A DNA stretch of 8,200 bases from the NCBI GenBank assembly GCA_039714715.1, contig JBDLIU010000204.1:1-8200 (forward strand), given 5' to 3'. The position numbers were made by a program, and so were the translations under genes. This DNA comes from S012-113 sp039714715 (lineage in GTDB: Bacteria; Bacteroidota; Bacteroidia; Cytophagales; Cyclobacteriaceae). The notes below the pieces were generated by a model. It saw only the letters and a list, made by a program, of their open reading frames with translations, had not been told where the DNA came from and searched no databases. The first letter of the stretch is position 1. Every line of letters starts with the position of its first letter. This document shows, piece after piece, positions 1-6,731 of the stretch.

Positions 1-199
1 CCTTCTCTAAAAGCCCGACTTTTGATTCGATCTCAGCAGGCCCGTAATACCTGAAAAGGTATTTGTCATCCAAGACCTGCATCACTGCTTTCTTCTCTTC
101 ATCACCGATCTCCAGCCCACCCGGATACATGGGTATACTGGGGGTTGTTTTTGATTTCATTCCTCCTTCAATCGCTAATTTTGTATCAGATTTTACCAT
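1..199 (-). CDS. DegT/DnrJ/EryC1/StrS-family PLP aminotransferase, N-terminal fragment
   Basis: Reading leftwards from base 199 gives 66 codons that stay open to the left edge, so the gene is cut by the window and is not broken. The N-terminus reads KLAIEGG (residues 7-13), then MYPGGLEIGDEEKKAV and KYLFRYYGP. This arrangement is typical of the start of DegT/DnrJ/EryC1/StrS aminotransferases. These PLP enzymes transfer an amino group to keto-sugars or similar substrates, usually for surface polysaccharide or secondary metabolite synthesis. The catalytic lysine lies outside the window, so activity and substrate cannot be judged. I chose the ATG at 199-197. A second in-frame ATG at 160-158 directly abuts AAGGAGGA, which is too close for a ribosome site, and starting there would remove the family-typical KLAIEGG. 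The ATG at 199 has an A-rich leader (AAAAAAGAA). The gene is divergent from the araC-type gene. Confidence 0.82.
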   Translation of the reverse strand, partial: MVKSDTKLAIEGGMKSKTTPSIPMYPGGLEIGDEEKKAVMQVLDDKYLFRYYGPAEIESKVGLLEK

Positions 200-216
200 A
201 ATTCTTTTTTGTCTAA

Positions 217-247
217 TAAATGTATCTTAGCAGCACAACAATAGCAA
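217..247 (-). promoter_or_regulatory. Candidate promoter of the aminotransferase gene
   Basis: On the minus strand TTG (247-245) is followed after 20 bp by TACATTTA (224-217). This fits the Bacteroidota pattern TTG-(17-23)-TAnnTTTG with one mismatch in the -7 box. The start site would lie near base 210, only about 10 nt before the ATG at 199, which is a short leader. In AT-rich DNA such matches occur by chance, so this is a suggestion. Confidence 0.3.
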
Positions 248-305
248 CATAAGTTAATATAGTCTCTGTTTGGGGTAATTGTGTTTATATTTGGGATATC
301 TTAGC
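223..305 (+). repeat. Direct repeat TATCTTAGC, two copies 74 bp apart
   Basis: The 9-mer TATCTTAGC occurs at 223-231 and again at 297-305 in the same orientation, 74 bp start to start. That is close to seven turns of B-DNA, so the two copies face the same side of the helix. The first copy touches the candidate -7 box of the leftward promoter, and the second covers the likely start site of the rightward promoter. AraC-family proteins commonly bind direct repeats and some loop DNA between distant sites, so this may be an autoregulatory operator pair. A chance 9-mer repeat in 128 AT-rich bases is not rare enough to exclude. Confidence 0.35.
286..293 (+). promoter_or_regulatory. Candidate -7 element of the araC-type gene promoter
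   Basis: TATATTTG is a perfect match to the Bacteroidota -7 consensus TAnnTTTG. Transcription would start around base 297-300, leaving a leader of roughly 30 nt before the ATG at 328. The partner -33 TTTG is not at the expected distance: the nearest TTTG (269-272) is only 13 bp upstream, where about 17-23 is usual. The -7 box is therefore good and the promoter as a whole is only plausible. A weak -33 would suit a promoter helped by an activator, but that is inference. Confidence 0.45.
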
Positions 306-319
306 TGGTGTACAATGTT

Positions 320-323
320 GGAG
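320..323 (+). promoter_or_regulatory. Ribosome binding site of the araC-type gene
   Basis: GGAG at 320-323, within TTGGAG, lies 4 nt before the ATG at 328. It is the only reasonable Shine-Dalgarno-like match among the gene starts visible here and supports the chosen start. The out-of-frame ATG at 315-317 is not a competitor. Confidence 0.55.
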
Positions 324-327
324 TCCT

Positions 328-1188
328 ATGGAAATCAATGAAGAAAAACTGGTCTTTCAGGAAAACATTACTTTTCTGACGAAGCATTATCAGCCGGATA
401 ATTTTGCTTCGCCAAGGCATTATCACCTGGAATATGAGATCGCCTATATTGAACAGAGCGAAGGGAAACTATATGTGGGCAACAATATCGTTGATTACAA
501 ACCGGGAAGCTTATTCCTGTTTGCACCAAAGCTGGTCCACGGTTTCAAAGACAGCTCAGGTGGAGATTCAGACAATATGAAGGCAATGGCCACCATAATC
601 CTGTTTAAAAGGGAGTTCCTGGGTGCTTCCTTCCTTGAAAGGAAAGAGGCCTTTCTGTTGAATAAGATCCTGACGGAGGGAGAGGCGGGAATTCAGTTTT
701 CCAACCCGTCAAAAGAAGTAATCTCTTTCATTAAACGCTTGTCATTTAATGAAGGTCTGAAGAGTATCCTGGATTTGCTTACCATACTGGATTATCTCTC
801 TAAATGCAATGAAAAGAAACTGTTATCGGCCAAATGGGCAAGGAAATATTACTATCACCTTAATGACAGCCTGATCAACTGCATTCTTGACTATATGGAA
901 ACCAATTATGCCAAGGAAACGGTATTCAGTGATGCTGTAAAAATGTCGGGAATGAGAACAACATCCTTTTCAAGGTATTTCAGGAACAGAACCCAAAAGA
1001 CTTTTACACAGTATATTAATGGCATAAGGATTAAGAATGCAAAGAAACTGCTTGTCAATACGGATTTGAAGATAAGCGAAATATGTGCTCTTTGCGGATA
1101 TAACAATATGACCTACTTCAACCGCATTTTTAAACTACTGAATAATGTTACCCCCAGGGCTTACAGAAATCTTCACATGGTTTATTAG
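328..1188 (+). CDS. AraC-family transcriptional regulator with N-terminal cupin-like sensor domain
   Basis: This 286-residue cytoplasmic regulator has the two-part layout usual for the family. Residues ~20-75 form a cupin-like ligand-binding half, with the histidine-rich strand RHYHLEYEI (30-38) and the second cupin strand PGSLFLFAPKLVHGF (59-73). Residues ~185-283 form the DNA-binding half with two helix-turn-helix motifs. The first covers about 200-232 (FSDAVKMSGM, then FSRYFRNRTQKTFTQYI), followed by the linker helix GIRIKNAKKLL. The second covers about 247-280 (KISEICALCGYNNMTYFNRIFK, ending VTPRAYR). The glycine normally found before the final TP is replaced (KLLNNVTP). Such regulators usually sense sugars or other small nutrients and activate nearby genes. 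Neighbours are a divergent aminotransferase gene and a convergent receptor operon, and either could be the target. Its TAG stop overlaps the TAA stop of the converging gene by 4 bp. The ligand is unknown. Confidence 0.93.
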   Translation: MEINEEKLVFQENITFLTKHYQPDNFASPRHYHLEYEIAYIEQSEGKLYVGNNIVDYKPGSLFLFAPKLVHGFKDSSGGDSDNMKAMATIILFKREFLGASFLERKEAFLLNKILTEGEAGIQFSNPSKEVISFIKRLSFNEGLKSILDLLTILDYLSKCNEKKLLSAKWARKYYYHLNDSLINCILDYMETNYAKETVFSDAVKMSGMRTTSFSRYFRNRTQKTFTQYINGIRIKNAKKLLVNTDLKISEICALCGYNNMTYFNRIFKLLNNVTPRAYRNLHMVY

Positions 1189-3518
1189 ACATTATCTGCA
1201 CGTATCATAAGTACAGATATTATTGCATAAAAACATAATCCAATATAAAAGGCTATGGAAATCCCCAGAAGCATTGCTACCATTACTGCAATAACAGCAC
1301 TTAATACAGACATGGCCCCGTTAATCCCATACATCCATGGAATATAATCATCCAAATCACCGACTTTAAGGAGTTTTATAGCGGAAGGGAATGGAATTCC
1401 CAGAAAAAATGCCAGAGGCAGGATCATCAACACGCATATAAATGCTCTTATACCTAAACTAAACACAAGTAGTTTGTTTAAAACAAAAGGATGAATGGTA
1501 AAAAATATTATTCCTAAAACAATAATAATCAAGGTGCTAATAAGCAGGAGTTTACGGGGATTATTAACATAAATATATTTGCCATAATAACTTCCGGCAC
1601 CCATACCTGCCAGCAGCGTACTTAAGAGAATGGATAAGGCTATTGTAGGAGAGCCCAGGAAGAGTATCAGTTTCTGAAATAAAGAAATCTCCAGCATCAT
1701 AAATCCTAATCCTATACAAATAAATATAAGTAAAGGAATACCTAGCATTCGGAACTTTTCCCTCACTATTTTCTTCTTTATCCGATATAAAGGAATGAAA
1801 ACCAAGGCCAGATTAAGAACGGCTATACTTACAAAGAGCCAAACCAGGTATAAGGGAAGGCCTTTGTTTATTTTGTAAAAATACGGGCTATCGTCACTAC
1901 AGGGTGCAATGTTGTAAGGATGCTCATTGACATATCTTTGCAATGATTTCTTTTCTGTTTTCAAAACGTTCAGCACCTGATCTACCCGGGTGTTCCTGAT
2001 CCCGGAATTTCCATATGGCATATAGCTGATCCGGGAGAAATCTGGTGGTATCTTTTCAGCAATGTGAACCTGATGTGCAATTTCGGCTCTGGAAAAAGCT
2101 TCTCTTTTGATTAAAATGCTTGGAGTATAATCATCTTCAAATACTACCAGGTGTTTTAAAACTTCCCCGCCGTCAATACCCATCTTTTCAAAAGCATGAG
2201 CTGTTGTAACAATGAGGCGTATCAGCTCCCATTCATTATGTACAGTGAAGATTAACCGCCCTTCAGGTGTAAGTTTATTCAGATAGTCATTCATAGCCTC
2301 AACGGTAAGGAGATAGTTCTCACTCATGGCAAAGTTATCTACATTTTGAAGCTGTTCTGTGGAAGGAAGGGCCATAACAATCAGATCAAAACTTTGCCTG
2401 GTCTGCTTAATGAAGTGCCGTCCCTCTTTAATAAGAATTCTTACATTTGGAAAATCAGTATATATACCTCCATTAAATGCCTTGTGATCTTTAACCATAT
2501 CAACAAAGCCAGGATTTAATTCTACACCTGTTATTTCATCTACACCTGTCAGAATACCTGTAAGGATCTCCTTGCCTCCTCCCGGGCCTATTACGAGCAT
2601 GCTATTTTTCTCATGTGCTTCCAGAAACAGAAATGGAATAGATGTAGAAAACCGGAATAATAAATTGTAAAGCCTGGATGAAACCTTTTCTGTATCGCCA
2701 CTAAAACCCATCATTTGAGAACCGGCAGCACCATCTATAAAAAGCTGTTTCACTACATCCTGATGATTGTACTGTACCAGGTCTGCCCGGCCATGAATGC
2801 TCCATCGGCTATCAATTATTTTTGATTTAACCATGGGGTCCGGATATACATGGTGAAAGTCTTTTTCCGGAAAATCACCTATTGGAATGGGGGGCAGAAT
2901 ATTACTATTCCCATTAATCAGCAGAAAAGCGACAGATAACAACAGGACCAATATGAGAGATGTTGATGCTATTCTTTTCAAATGTGGAGCTATTACACTG
3001 ACAACAGATATAAATGCAATGGCTGATACCAATAATACACTATTGCTTGCGCCCAGAGAATTAATAGCAATAATTGCACCTGCAGAGCCAATGGCTCCGC
3101 CTGCCAAATCGGCCGCATACAATTTAAAACTAAGCGCAGCGTAAATTTTGAAAACCTGAGCATAGAAAATCCCGGCAAAGAAAAAAGGGAAAAACAGCAG
3201 TGAAAAATATACCACCGGACCAGAAATATTTTCCATTCTTGTAATAGCAAGAATAAAAATCAATTGGGAGAAACCCAGCAAGGCTAATACAGAAGGAATC
3301 ACCTTCGCAATTCCTGTTTTTTTACTGGTTCCGATTTTATAGTAAGAATATATGCCACCTATTCCCAAACCAAGTATGGCTAAAGAGAGTATGATAAATG
3401 CATAGTTGTTTACAAATATCACAGATGATATTCGTGTTGCAACAATTTCAAAACATATTACAGAGGCTGAAATGAGGAATAAGGGAAAATAGATTAATCT
3501 GTTAGTTTTGGTTTCCAC
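1185..3518 (-). CDS. Polytopic membrane protein with spermidine-synthase/methyltransferase-like domain
   Basis: This 777-residue inner-membrane protein has three parts. Residues ~10-202 hold about seven membrane segments. Residues ~225-550 are a soluble Rossmann domain. Residues ~554-773 hold about seven more segments, including LGIPFPSAIKLL (706-717) and GINGAMSVLS (731-740). The soluble part has a SAM-site-like glycine loop VIGPGGGKEIL (309-319), an acidic strand end GVELNP (331-336), EGRHFI (365-370) and SENYLLTVEA (399-408), closing with SDDSPYFY (541-548). This matches the known class of membrane-fused spermidine-synthase-like proteins. The synthase signature GGGDGG is altered, and the catalytic Asp region of true aminopropyltransferases (D-S-x-DP) reads ALPST (383-387). 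Polyamine synthesis is therefore doubtful; a methyltransferase or transporter-like role is possible. The start is GTG at 3518-3516, 11 nt after the upstream stop, with a weak GAGCGG site. An in-frame TGA lies just upstream and the next Met is residue 95. It is the last gene of the operon. Confidence 0.88.
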   Translation of the reverse strand: METKTNRLIYFPLFLISASVICFEIVATRISSVIFVNNYAFIILSLAILGLGIGGIYSYYKIGTSKKTGIAKVIPSVLALLGFSQLIFILAITRMENISGPVVYFSLLFFPFFFAGIFYAQVFKIYAALSFKLYAADLAGGAIGSAGAIIAINSLGASNSVLLVSAIAFISVVSVIAPHLKRIASTSLILVLLLSVAFLLINGNSNILPPIPIGDFPEKDFHHVYPDPMVKSKIIDSRWSIHGRADLVQYNHQDVVKQLFIDGAAGSQMMGFSGDTEKVSSRLYNLLFRFSTSIPFLFLEAHEKNSMLVIGPGGGKEILTGILTGVDEITGVELNPGFVDMVKDHKAFNGGIYTDFPNVRILIKEGRHFIKQTRQSFDLIVMALPSTEQLQNVDNFAMSENYLLTVEAMNDYLNKLTPEGRLIFTVHNEWELIRLIVTTAHAFEKMGIDGGEVLKHLVVFEDDYTPSILIKREAFSRAEIAHQVHIAEKIPPDFSRISYMPYGNSGIRNTRVDQVLNVLKTEKKSLQRYVNEHPYNIAPCSDDSPYFYKINKGLPLYLVWLFVSIAVLNLALVFIPLYRIKKKIVREKFRMLGIPLLIFICIGLGFMMLEISLFQKLILFLGSPTIALSILLSTLLAGMGAGSYYGKYIYVNNPRKLLLISTLIIIVLGIIFFTIHPFVLNKLLVFSLGIRAFICVLMILPLAFFLGIPFPSAIKLLKVGDLDDYIPWMYGINGAMSVLSAVIAVMVAMLLGISIAFYIGLCFYAIISVLMIRADNV

Positions 3519-3529
3519 GAATCCGCTCG

Positions 3530-4843
3530 TTAGAGAATTTCACCCATTTTTTGCGCTAATACATCCTTGTAAATTCTGGAATCATATTGATCAAGTAATA
3601 CTCTCTCCTTTTCAGAGATGATTCTTAAACTTTCACTCTCGATATATTCAATTCTGATTGAGTTTTGCACATCAGAATATTGCAACTGTTTAGCCGGCCT
3701 TCTGCCCACACATTTAATAATGGCATATTGCTTTCCCTTTTCGGGGTCAAGATATTCAACAGGTCCTGCAAGCTCATTCAACTCTAACTTAAAAGCATCC
3801 TCACCTAATAAGGGTTCTTCCTGATTCAGAAATGAAAGAATACGGCCATCATGATCCTGAATAAAGGTCTTTACAAAAATCCGGTCCATTAATTTTGTGA
3901 ATGGAACTCCCTGCTCAAGCTTTTGTAAAAGTTCTTTTGTTGAAACTTCATCTGCTGTTACGGCAGCATATATGTTCACTTTTGCAAACTGAAAAAAAAG
4001 AGAGTCTTTGTTCTCCTCATAGAAGAGGCGTAAAACCCTATCAGTTATATCAGGCATAGCTGATTCAATAATTTTCTGATCGTAGAGCCAGATAAGCTTA
4101 TCTCTAAGCACTTCACTTTTTGTATTTACAGAGATGATTGCTTTCTCAAGATCAAGTGCACTTGCCTTTTGAACCACATTCTCTGTTCTGACAGCTTCTA
4201 CAATATATGCTTTAAACTCATCTGTCGAAAGATTGCCAGGATTGCTCAATAACAAAATGTCTTTTAACAATCTGTAGTAATCTAGAAGATCGACCTCTCC
4301 ATTTGAATGATTTAGGATGGGGAAGTTTTGTCCATCAGAAACAGCTTGACCAATAGCTGCCACATACTGCATTTCATTGAACCCGCCGGGGCCTGCCCAC
4401 TCCTTGATCTGATTTATGGAGGCGTTATTCCATTGAATGGTACCCGTGTCCGCAGATGCCTTAAATACTTTATCATATTCTTCAATTGCCTGATCACTTT
4501 CATATTTGCTAAGGAATTGAGTATCATAATAACTAATAACCAACTCTTCATTGATAATCCTTCGAATCCTATTCAAGAGCAGGGTATCCTTATCAAATCC
4601 TGAATCAAAGAAATCCAGCAGTTTCACATGTGCTGTCAGCATATCATTTAATGCAATCTCATAATCCTGAAGGTCTTTGGTATATCTCTTGTAAAAATAG
4701 TTAAGCTCGAAAAAATCACTTAACTCATCAAAGTCTATCTCATACGCTTTACCAACCCGGCCAACAATATCAGGGTCCTGCTTTGCGCAGCCAAAGAACT
4801 CAAGTGAGATTCCAATGACAAATAACAAATGATGAATCTTCAT
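3530..4843 (-). CDS. Parvulin/SurA-like peptidyl-prolyl isomerase-type lipoprotein
   Basis: This 437-residue exported protein has a short basic N-terminus, a hydrophobic stretch (residues 5-17) and Cys19 in FFGC, a plausible though imperfect lipobox. Residues ~25-260 are mostly helical, beginning IVGRVGKAYEIDFDEL, which resembles the first strand and helix of SurA/PrsA-type chaperones. LRLFYEENKD (271-280) is the typical lead-in to a parvulin domain, which spans ~285-383: LLQKLEQGVPFTKL (305-318), DHDGRILSF (330-338), DAFKLELNELAGPVEY (349-364) and QYAIIK (372-377). The two histidines of active parvulins are absent: the first strand reads FAKVNIYAAV and the last YAIIK where YHIIK is usual. 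Chaperone or holdase activity is therefore likelier than isomerase activity. It would work in the periplasm, anchored to a membrane. It starts 6 nt after the stop of the beta-helix gene with no clear ribosome site, which suggests translational coupling. Client proteins are unknown; the operon's receptor or secreted protein are natural guesses. Confidence 0.8.
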   Translation of the reverse strand: MKIHHLLFVIGISLEFFGCAKQDPDIVGRVGKAYEIDFDELSDFFELNYFYKRYTKDLQDYEIALNDMLTAHVKLLDFFDSGFDKDTLLLNRIRRIINEELVISYYDTQFLSKYESDQAIEEYDKVFKASADTGTIQWNNASINQIKEWAGPGGFNEMQYVAAIGQAVSDGQNFPILNHSNGEVDLLDYYRLLKDILLLSNPGNLSTDEFKAYIVEAVRTENVVQKASALDLEKAIISVNTKSEVLRDKLIWLYDQKIIESAMPDITDRVLRLFYEENKDSLFFQFAKVNIYAAVTADEVSTKELLQKLEQGVPFTKLMDRIFVKTFIQDHDGRILSFLNQEEPLLGEDAFKLELNELAGPVEYLDPEKGKQYAIIKCVGRRPAKQLQYSDVQNSIRIEYIESESLRIISEKERVLLDQYDSRIYKDVLAQKMGEIL

Positions 4844-4849
4844 TCTTAG

Positions 4850-6679
4850 TTATCTGACAACCATCTGTTTAGTTACGCGGATATTGTTTACTGATAAGCT
4901 GAAAAGATAGACTCCACTTGATAAATTTTCCGCACTGTAATCAACAGAATAGTTTCCTGCAACCTGTAGCTGATTTACCAGAGTGGCAATTACTTTACCC
5001 TGTATATCAAATACTTCCAGCACAGCATTTCCATTTTCAGGTAATTTGTAACTAATGGTTGTGTAGGATTTAAATGGGTTTGGAGTATTCTTTAACTCGT
5101 AATTAGCTGTATTGGAAACCGGGGGAATTCCAACACCAAATTCCGGTGGTATGGTAACATTTTGTGCTTCGGGAGAGGTCCCTGCATTAAGCGCAGCAAT
5201 GATTGCTGCATGTTCAGCATCACTTTGTCCATCCCATGTGGGTTTTAAATAAGAGAACCAATTCAGGTCTCCCACAGGGAAACCACTTAAGCCTGCACTT
5301 CGCAGTGTTTCATTTGTATATCGAAGGTTACAATTTAGCGGCCAGTCAGCATATACCATATTGTCCCGGTTTTCATCAGTGATTTCATTTCCTGGTGCAC
5401 GCCATTTCATTAAATTGGTGGTGTTCCCCTCCTGAACTGCATCAATGCAATAGGCAATGATGTTATCAACCACATCATCCATTTGATAGAAACCAGGCTT
5501 TTCATCTTTAATCCAGTTGCCCTCATTCAGTAAAGGATAGGTAACGGAGTTATCAAATATGTTCTGGGTTCTGGTGTTCATCGTAATCATTTGGGAGAAC
5601 CACTCCTTATTTAAACCACCATCATCTTCTTTTAAACTTCCAATAATAGTATCTAAACGTGGATCCCAGTAAACTGCATTTCTGTCTACCAGGATTTTAC
5701 GATCTGCTTCAGGAAATCCATCAGGAAACCATGTATCCATACCCTCCAGCTTTCGTACATTAATAATACCGGTTGGAAGATAGTCCTGATCGGTTTCAGG
5801 TCTGTCTAATCCAGGGTAATAAGCCTGACAATTGCTATTTACAAACAGGTTGTTTGTCACAACCCATTCAACCTGATTACCAAAAGTTTCAAATATAAGA
5901 CCGGGACAATTCACAAAGGTGTTGTGGTTAAAGTATGCATGACCAATGGGAAAGTTTCTGAATTTATACACCATACCTGCTGCCATCATGTGGGTTGAGT
6001 TTTCAACGTAAATTTCAGCAGTGTTTTGAACAACATTGTCATATACACCCCCGTTACGCCGGCAGGGGAAGCCATTAAGATTAACAAAATAACTGTCCTT
6101 AATTTTTACTTTTTGTTCCTTTTTACTGCCGGTAGCTATTACCCAGCCGGTGTGCTCAAACAGACATTTGTCAAAACTGATCTCAATATTATCAGAGAAC
6201 AGGTTAAAATTCCAGTTATGCATGGCACCATTATCTGCGGCAGTTGAAAATGAGATATTTTTAAAAACAGAATTATTTACAAATACGAATAGTCTTCCAT
6301 CTTGCGCTTCACCTTGAGAATTAGTGGTTCCGTATACCAATGGTGGCGCACCATCCTCTAAAGCACCTCCAACAACGGGACCACCTTCACCTACTACCGT
6401 TATTGGAATATCAGGATATGTATATTGCCTGTCCTGCGGGTAATACCTTCCCCGCTTTAGCATATAAACCCGGTTCGGATTGGCCCGTTCTCCGTTTTCC
6501 AGTGTATCAGATGCTATGGCATCAATAAAACTATTGGCATTATAATTCATATCTGCATATGACTTTACAACAGCCGTGTCGCCTCTGATCTCATCGATAT
6601 AATCGTTGAATTGGGCGAAAAGTGAGTTGGCCAGGCCAAGCACAAATACCAAAAAAACAGTAGCAGAAACTTGTTTCAT
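4850..6679 (-). CDS. Secreted right-handed beta-helix protein with T9SS type A sorting domain
   Basis: This 609-residue protein begins with a signal peptide (hydrophobic ~7-20, likely cleavage after LFA at residue 22). Residues ~50-80 include NPNRVYMLKRGRYY. Residues ~90-310 contain short strand-turn repeats typical of a parallel beta-helix (pectin-lyase-like fold), for example NSVFKNISF, DNIEISFDKCLFE, VKIKDSYFVN, AEIYVENST, YFNHNTFVNCPG and WVVTNNLFVN. Residues ~311-525 form a different region with little repeat character and the motif GFPVGDLNWF (466-475). The last ~77 residues (TPNPF at 532 to KQMVVR at the end, with LEVFDIQGKVI and LSSGVYLFSL) are a clear type A sorting domain. The protein should cross the outer membrane by T9SS and be released or anchored at the surface. 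The fold suits polysaccharide binding or cleavage, but no lyase catalytic set can be pointed to. The start ATG at 6679 has an A-rich leader and no Shine-Dalgarno. It lies 52 bp after the receptor gene. Confidence 0.9.
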   Translation of the reverse strand: MKQVSATVFLVFVLGLANSLFAQFNDYIDEIRGDTAVVKSYADMNYNANSFIDAIASDTLENGERANPNRVYMLKRGRYYPQDRQYTYPDIPITVVGEGGPVVGGALEDGAPPLVYGTTNSQGEAQDGRLFVFVNNSVFKNISFSTAADNGAMHNWNFNLFSDNIEISFDKCLFEHTGWVIATGSKKEQKVKIKDSYFVNLNGFPCRRNGGVYDNVVQNTAEIYVENSTHMMAAGMVYKFRNFPIGHAYFNHNTFVNCPGLIFETFGNQVEWVVTNNLFVNSNCQAYYPGLDRPETDQDYLPTGIINVRKLEGMDTWFPDGFPEADRKILVDRNAVYWDPRLDTIIGSLKEDDGGLNKEWFSQMITMNTRTQNIFDNSVTYPLLNEGNWIKDEKPGFYQMDDVVDNIIAYCIDAVQEGNTTNLMKWRAPGNEITDENRDNMVYADWPLNCNLRYTNETLRSAGLSGFPVGDLNWFSYLKPTWDGQSDAEHAAIIAALNAGTSPEAQNVTIPPEFGVGIPPVSNTANYELKNTPNPFKSYTTISYKLPENGNAVLEVFDIQGKVIATLVNQLQVAGNYSVDYSAENLSSGVYLFSLSVNNIRVTKQMVVR

Positions 6680-6731
6680 AATCTTAAGTTTTAATAAAGA
6701 TAGCCAATACTATATACATGAATAATGGTCT
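6680..6731 (-). promoter_or_regulatory. Short intergenic leader of the beta-helix gene
   Basis: This 52-bp AT-rich gap lies between the receptor stop (TAG at 6734-6732) and the ATG of the beta-helix gene. No terminator hairpin is visible, so read-through from the receptor gene is likely. On the minus strand the leader contains TATCTTTA (resembling TAnnTTTG, one mismatch) and ends ATTAAAACTTAAGAT before the ATG. That is an A-rich leader without a Shine-Dalgarno, as is common in Bacteroidota. No -33 element sits at the right distance, so an internal promoter is possible but unsupported. Confidence 0.4.

Larger units (their letters stand above)
200..327. promoter_or_regulatory. Divergent intergenic region between aminotransferase and araC-type gene
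   Basis: These 128 bp are the only intergenic stretch of any size in the window and hold no gene. Both flanking genes read outward, so promoters for both must lie here or inside the coding ends. Visible elements are one -7-like box per strand, an exact 9-bp direct repeat TATCTTAGC near both boxes, and a loose tandem of CAACAATAG followed by CAACATAAG at 236-253. The last could be an operator half-site pair but is weak. I see no hairpin terminator and no riboswitch-like structure. Confidence 0.6.

Noticed and set aside
210..1191. 11-bp inverted copies of TTTATTAGACA flanking the araC-type gene (210-220 and 1181-1191), suggestive of a mobile element
   Set aside because: The match does not extend further, there is no target duplication, transposase or composition change, and the right copy is fixed by coding sequence of two genes. 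Chance is the simpler explanation.
1194..1219. Possible terminator hairpin TATCTG/CAGATA near the convergent gene ends
   Set aside because: The stem is only 6 bp with a loop of about 14 nt, AT-rich and without a following T-run. It is too weak to call.
4328..4603. Plus-strand open frame of 91 codons inside the lipoprotein gene
   Set aside because: It lies wholly antisense to a well-supported gene, has no recognisable protein features and no ribosome site. The same holds for the other short antisense frames in this operon, such as 6026-6247.
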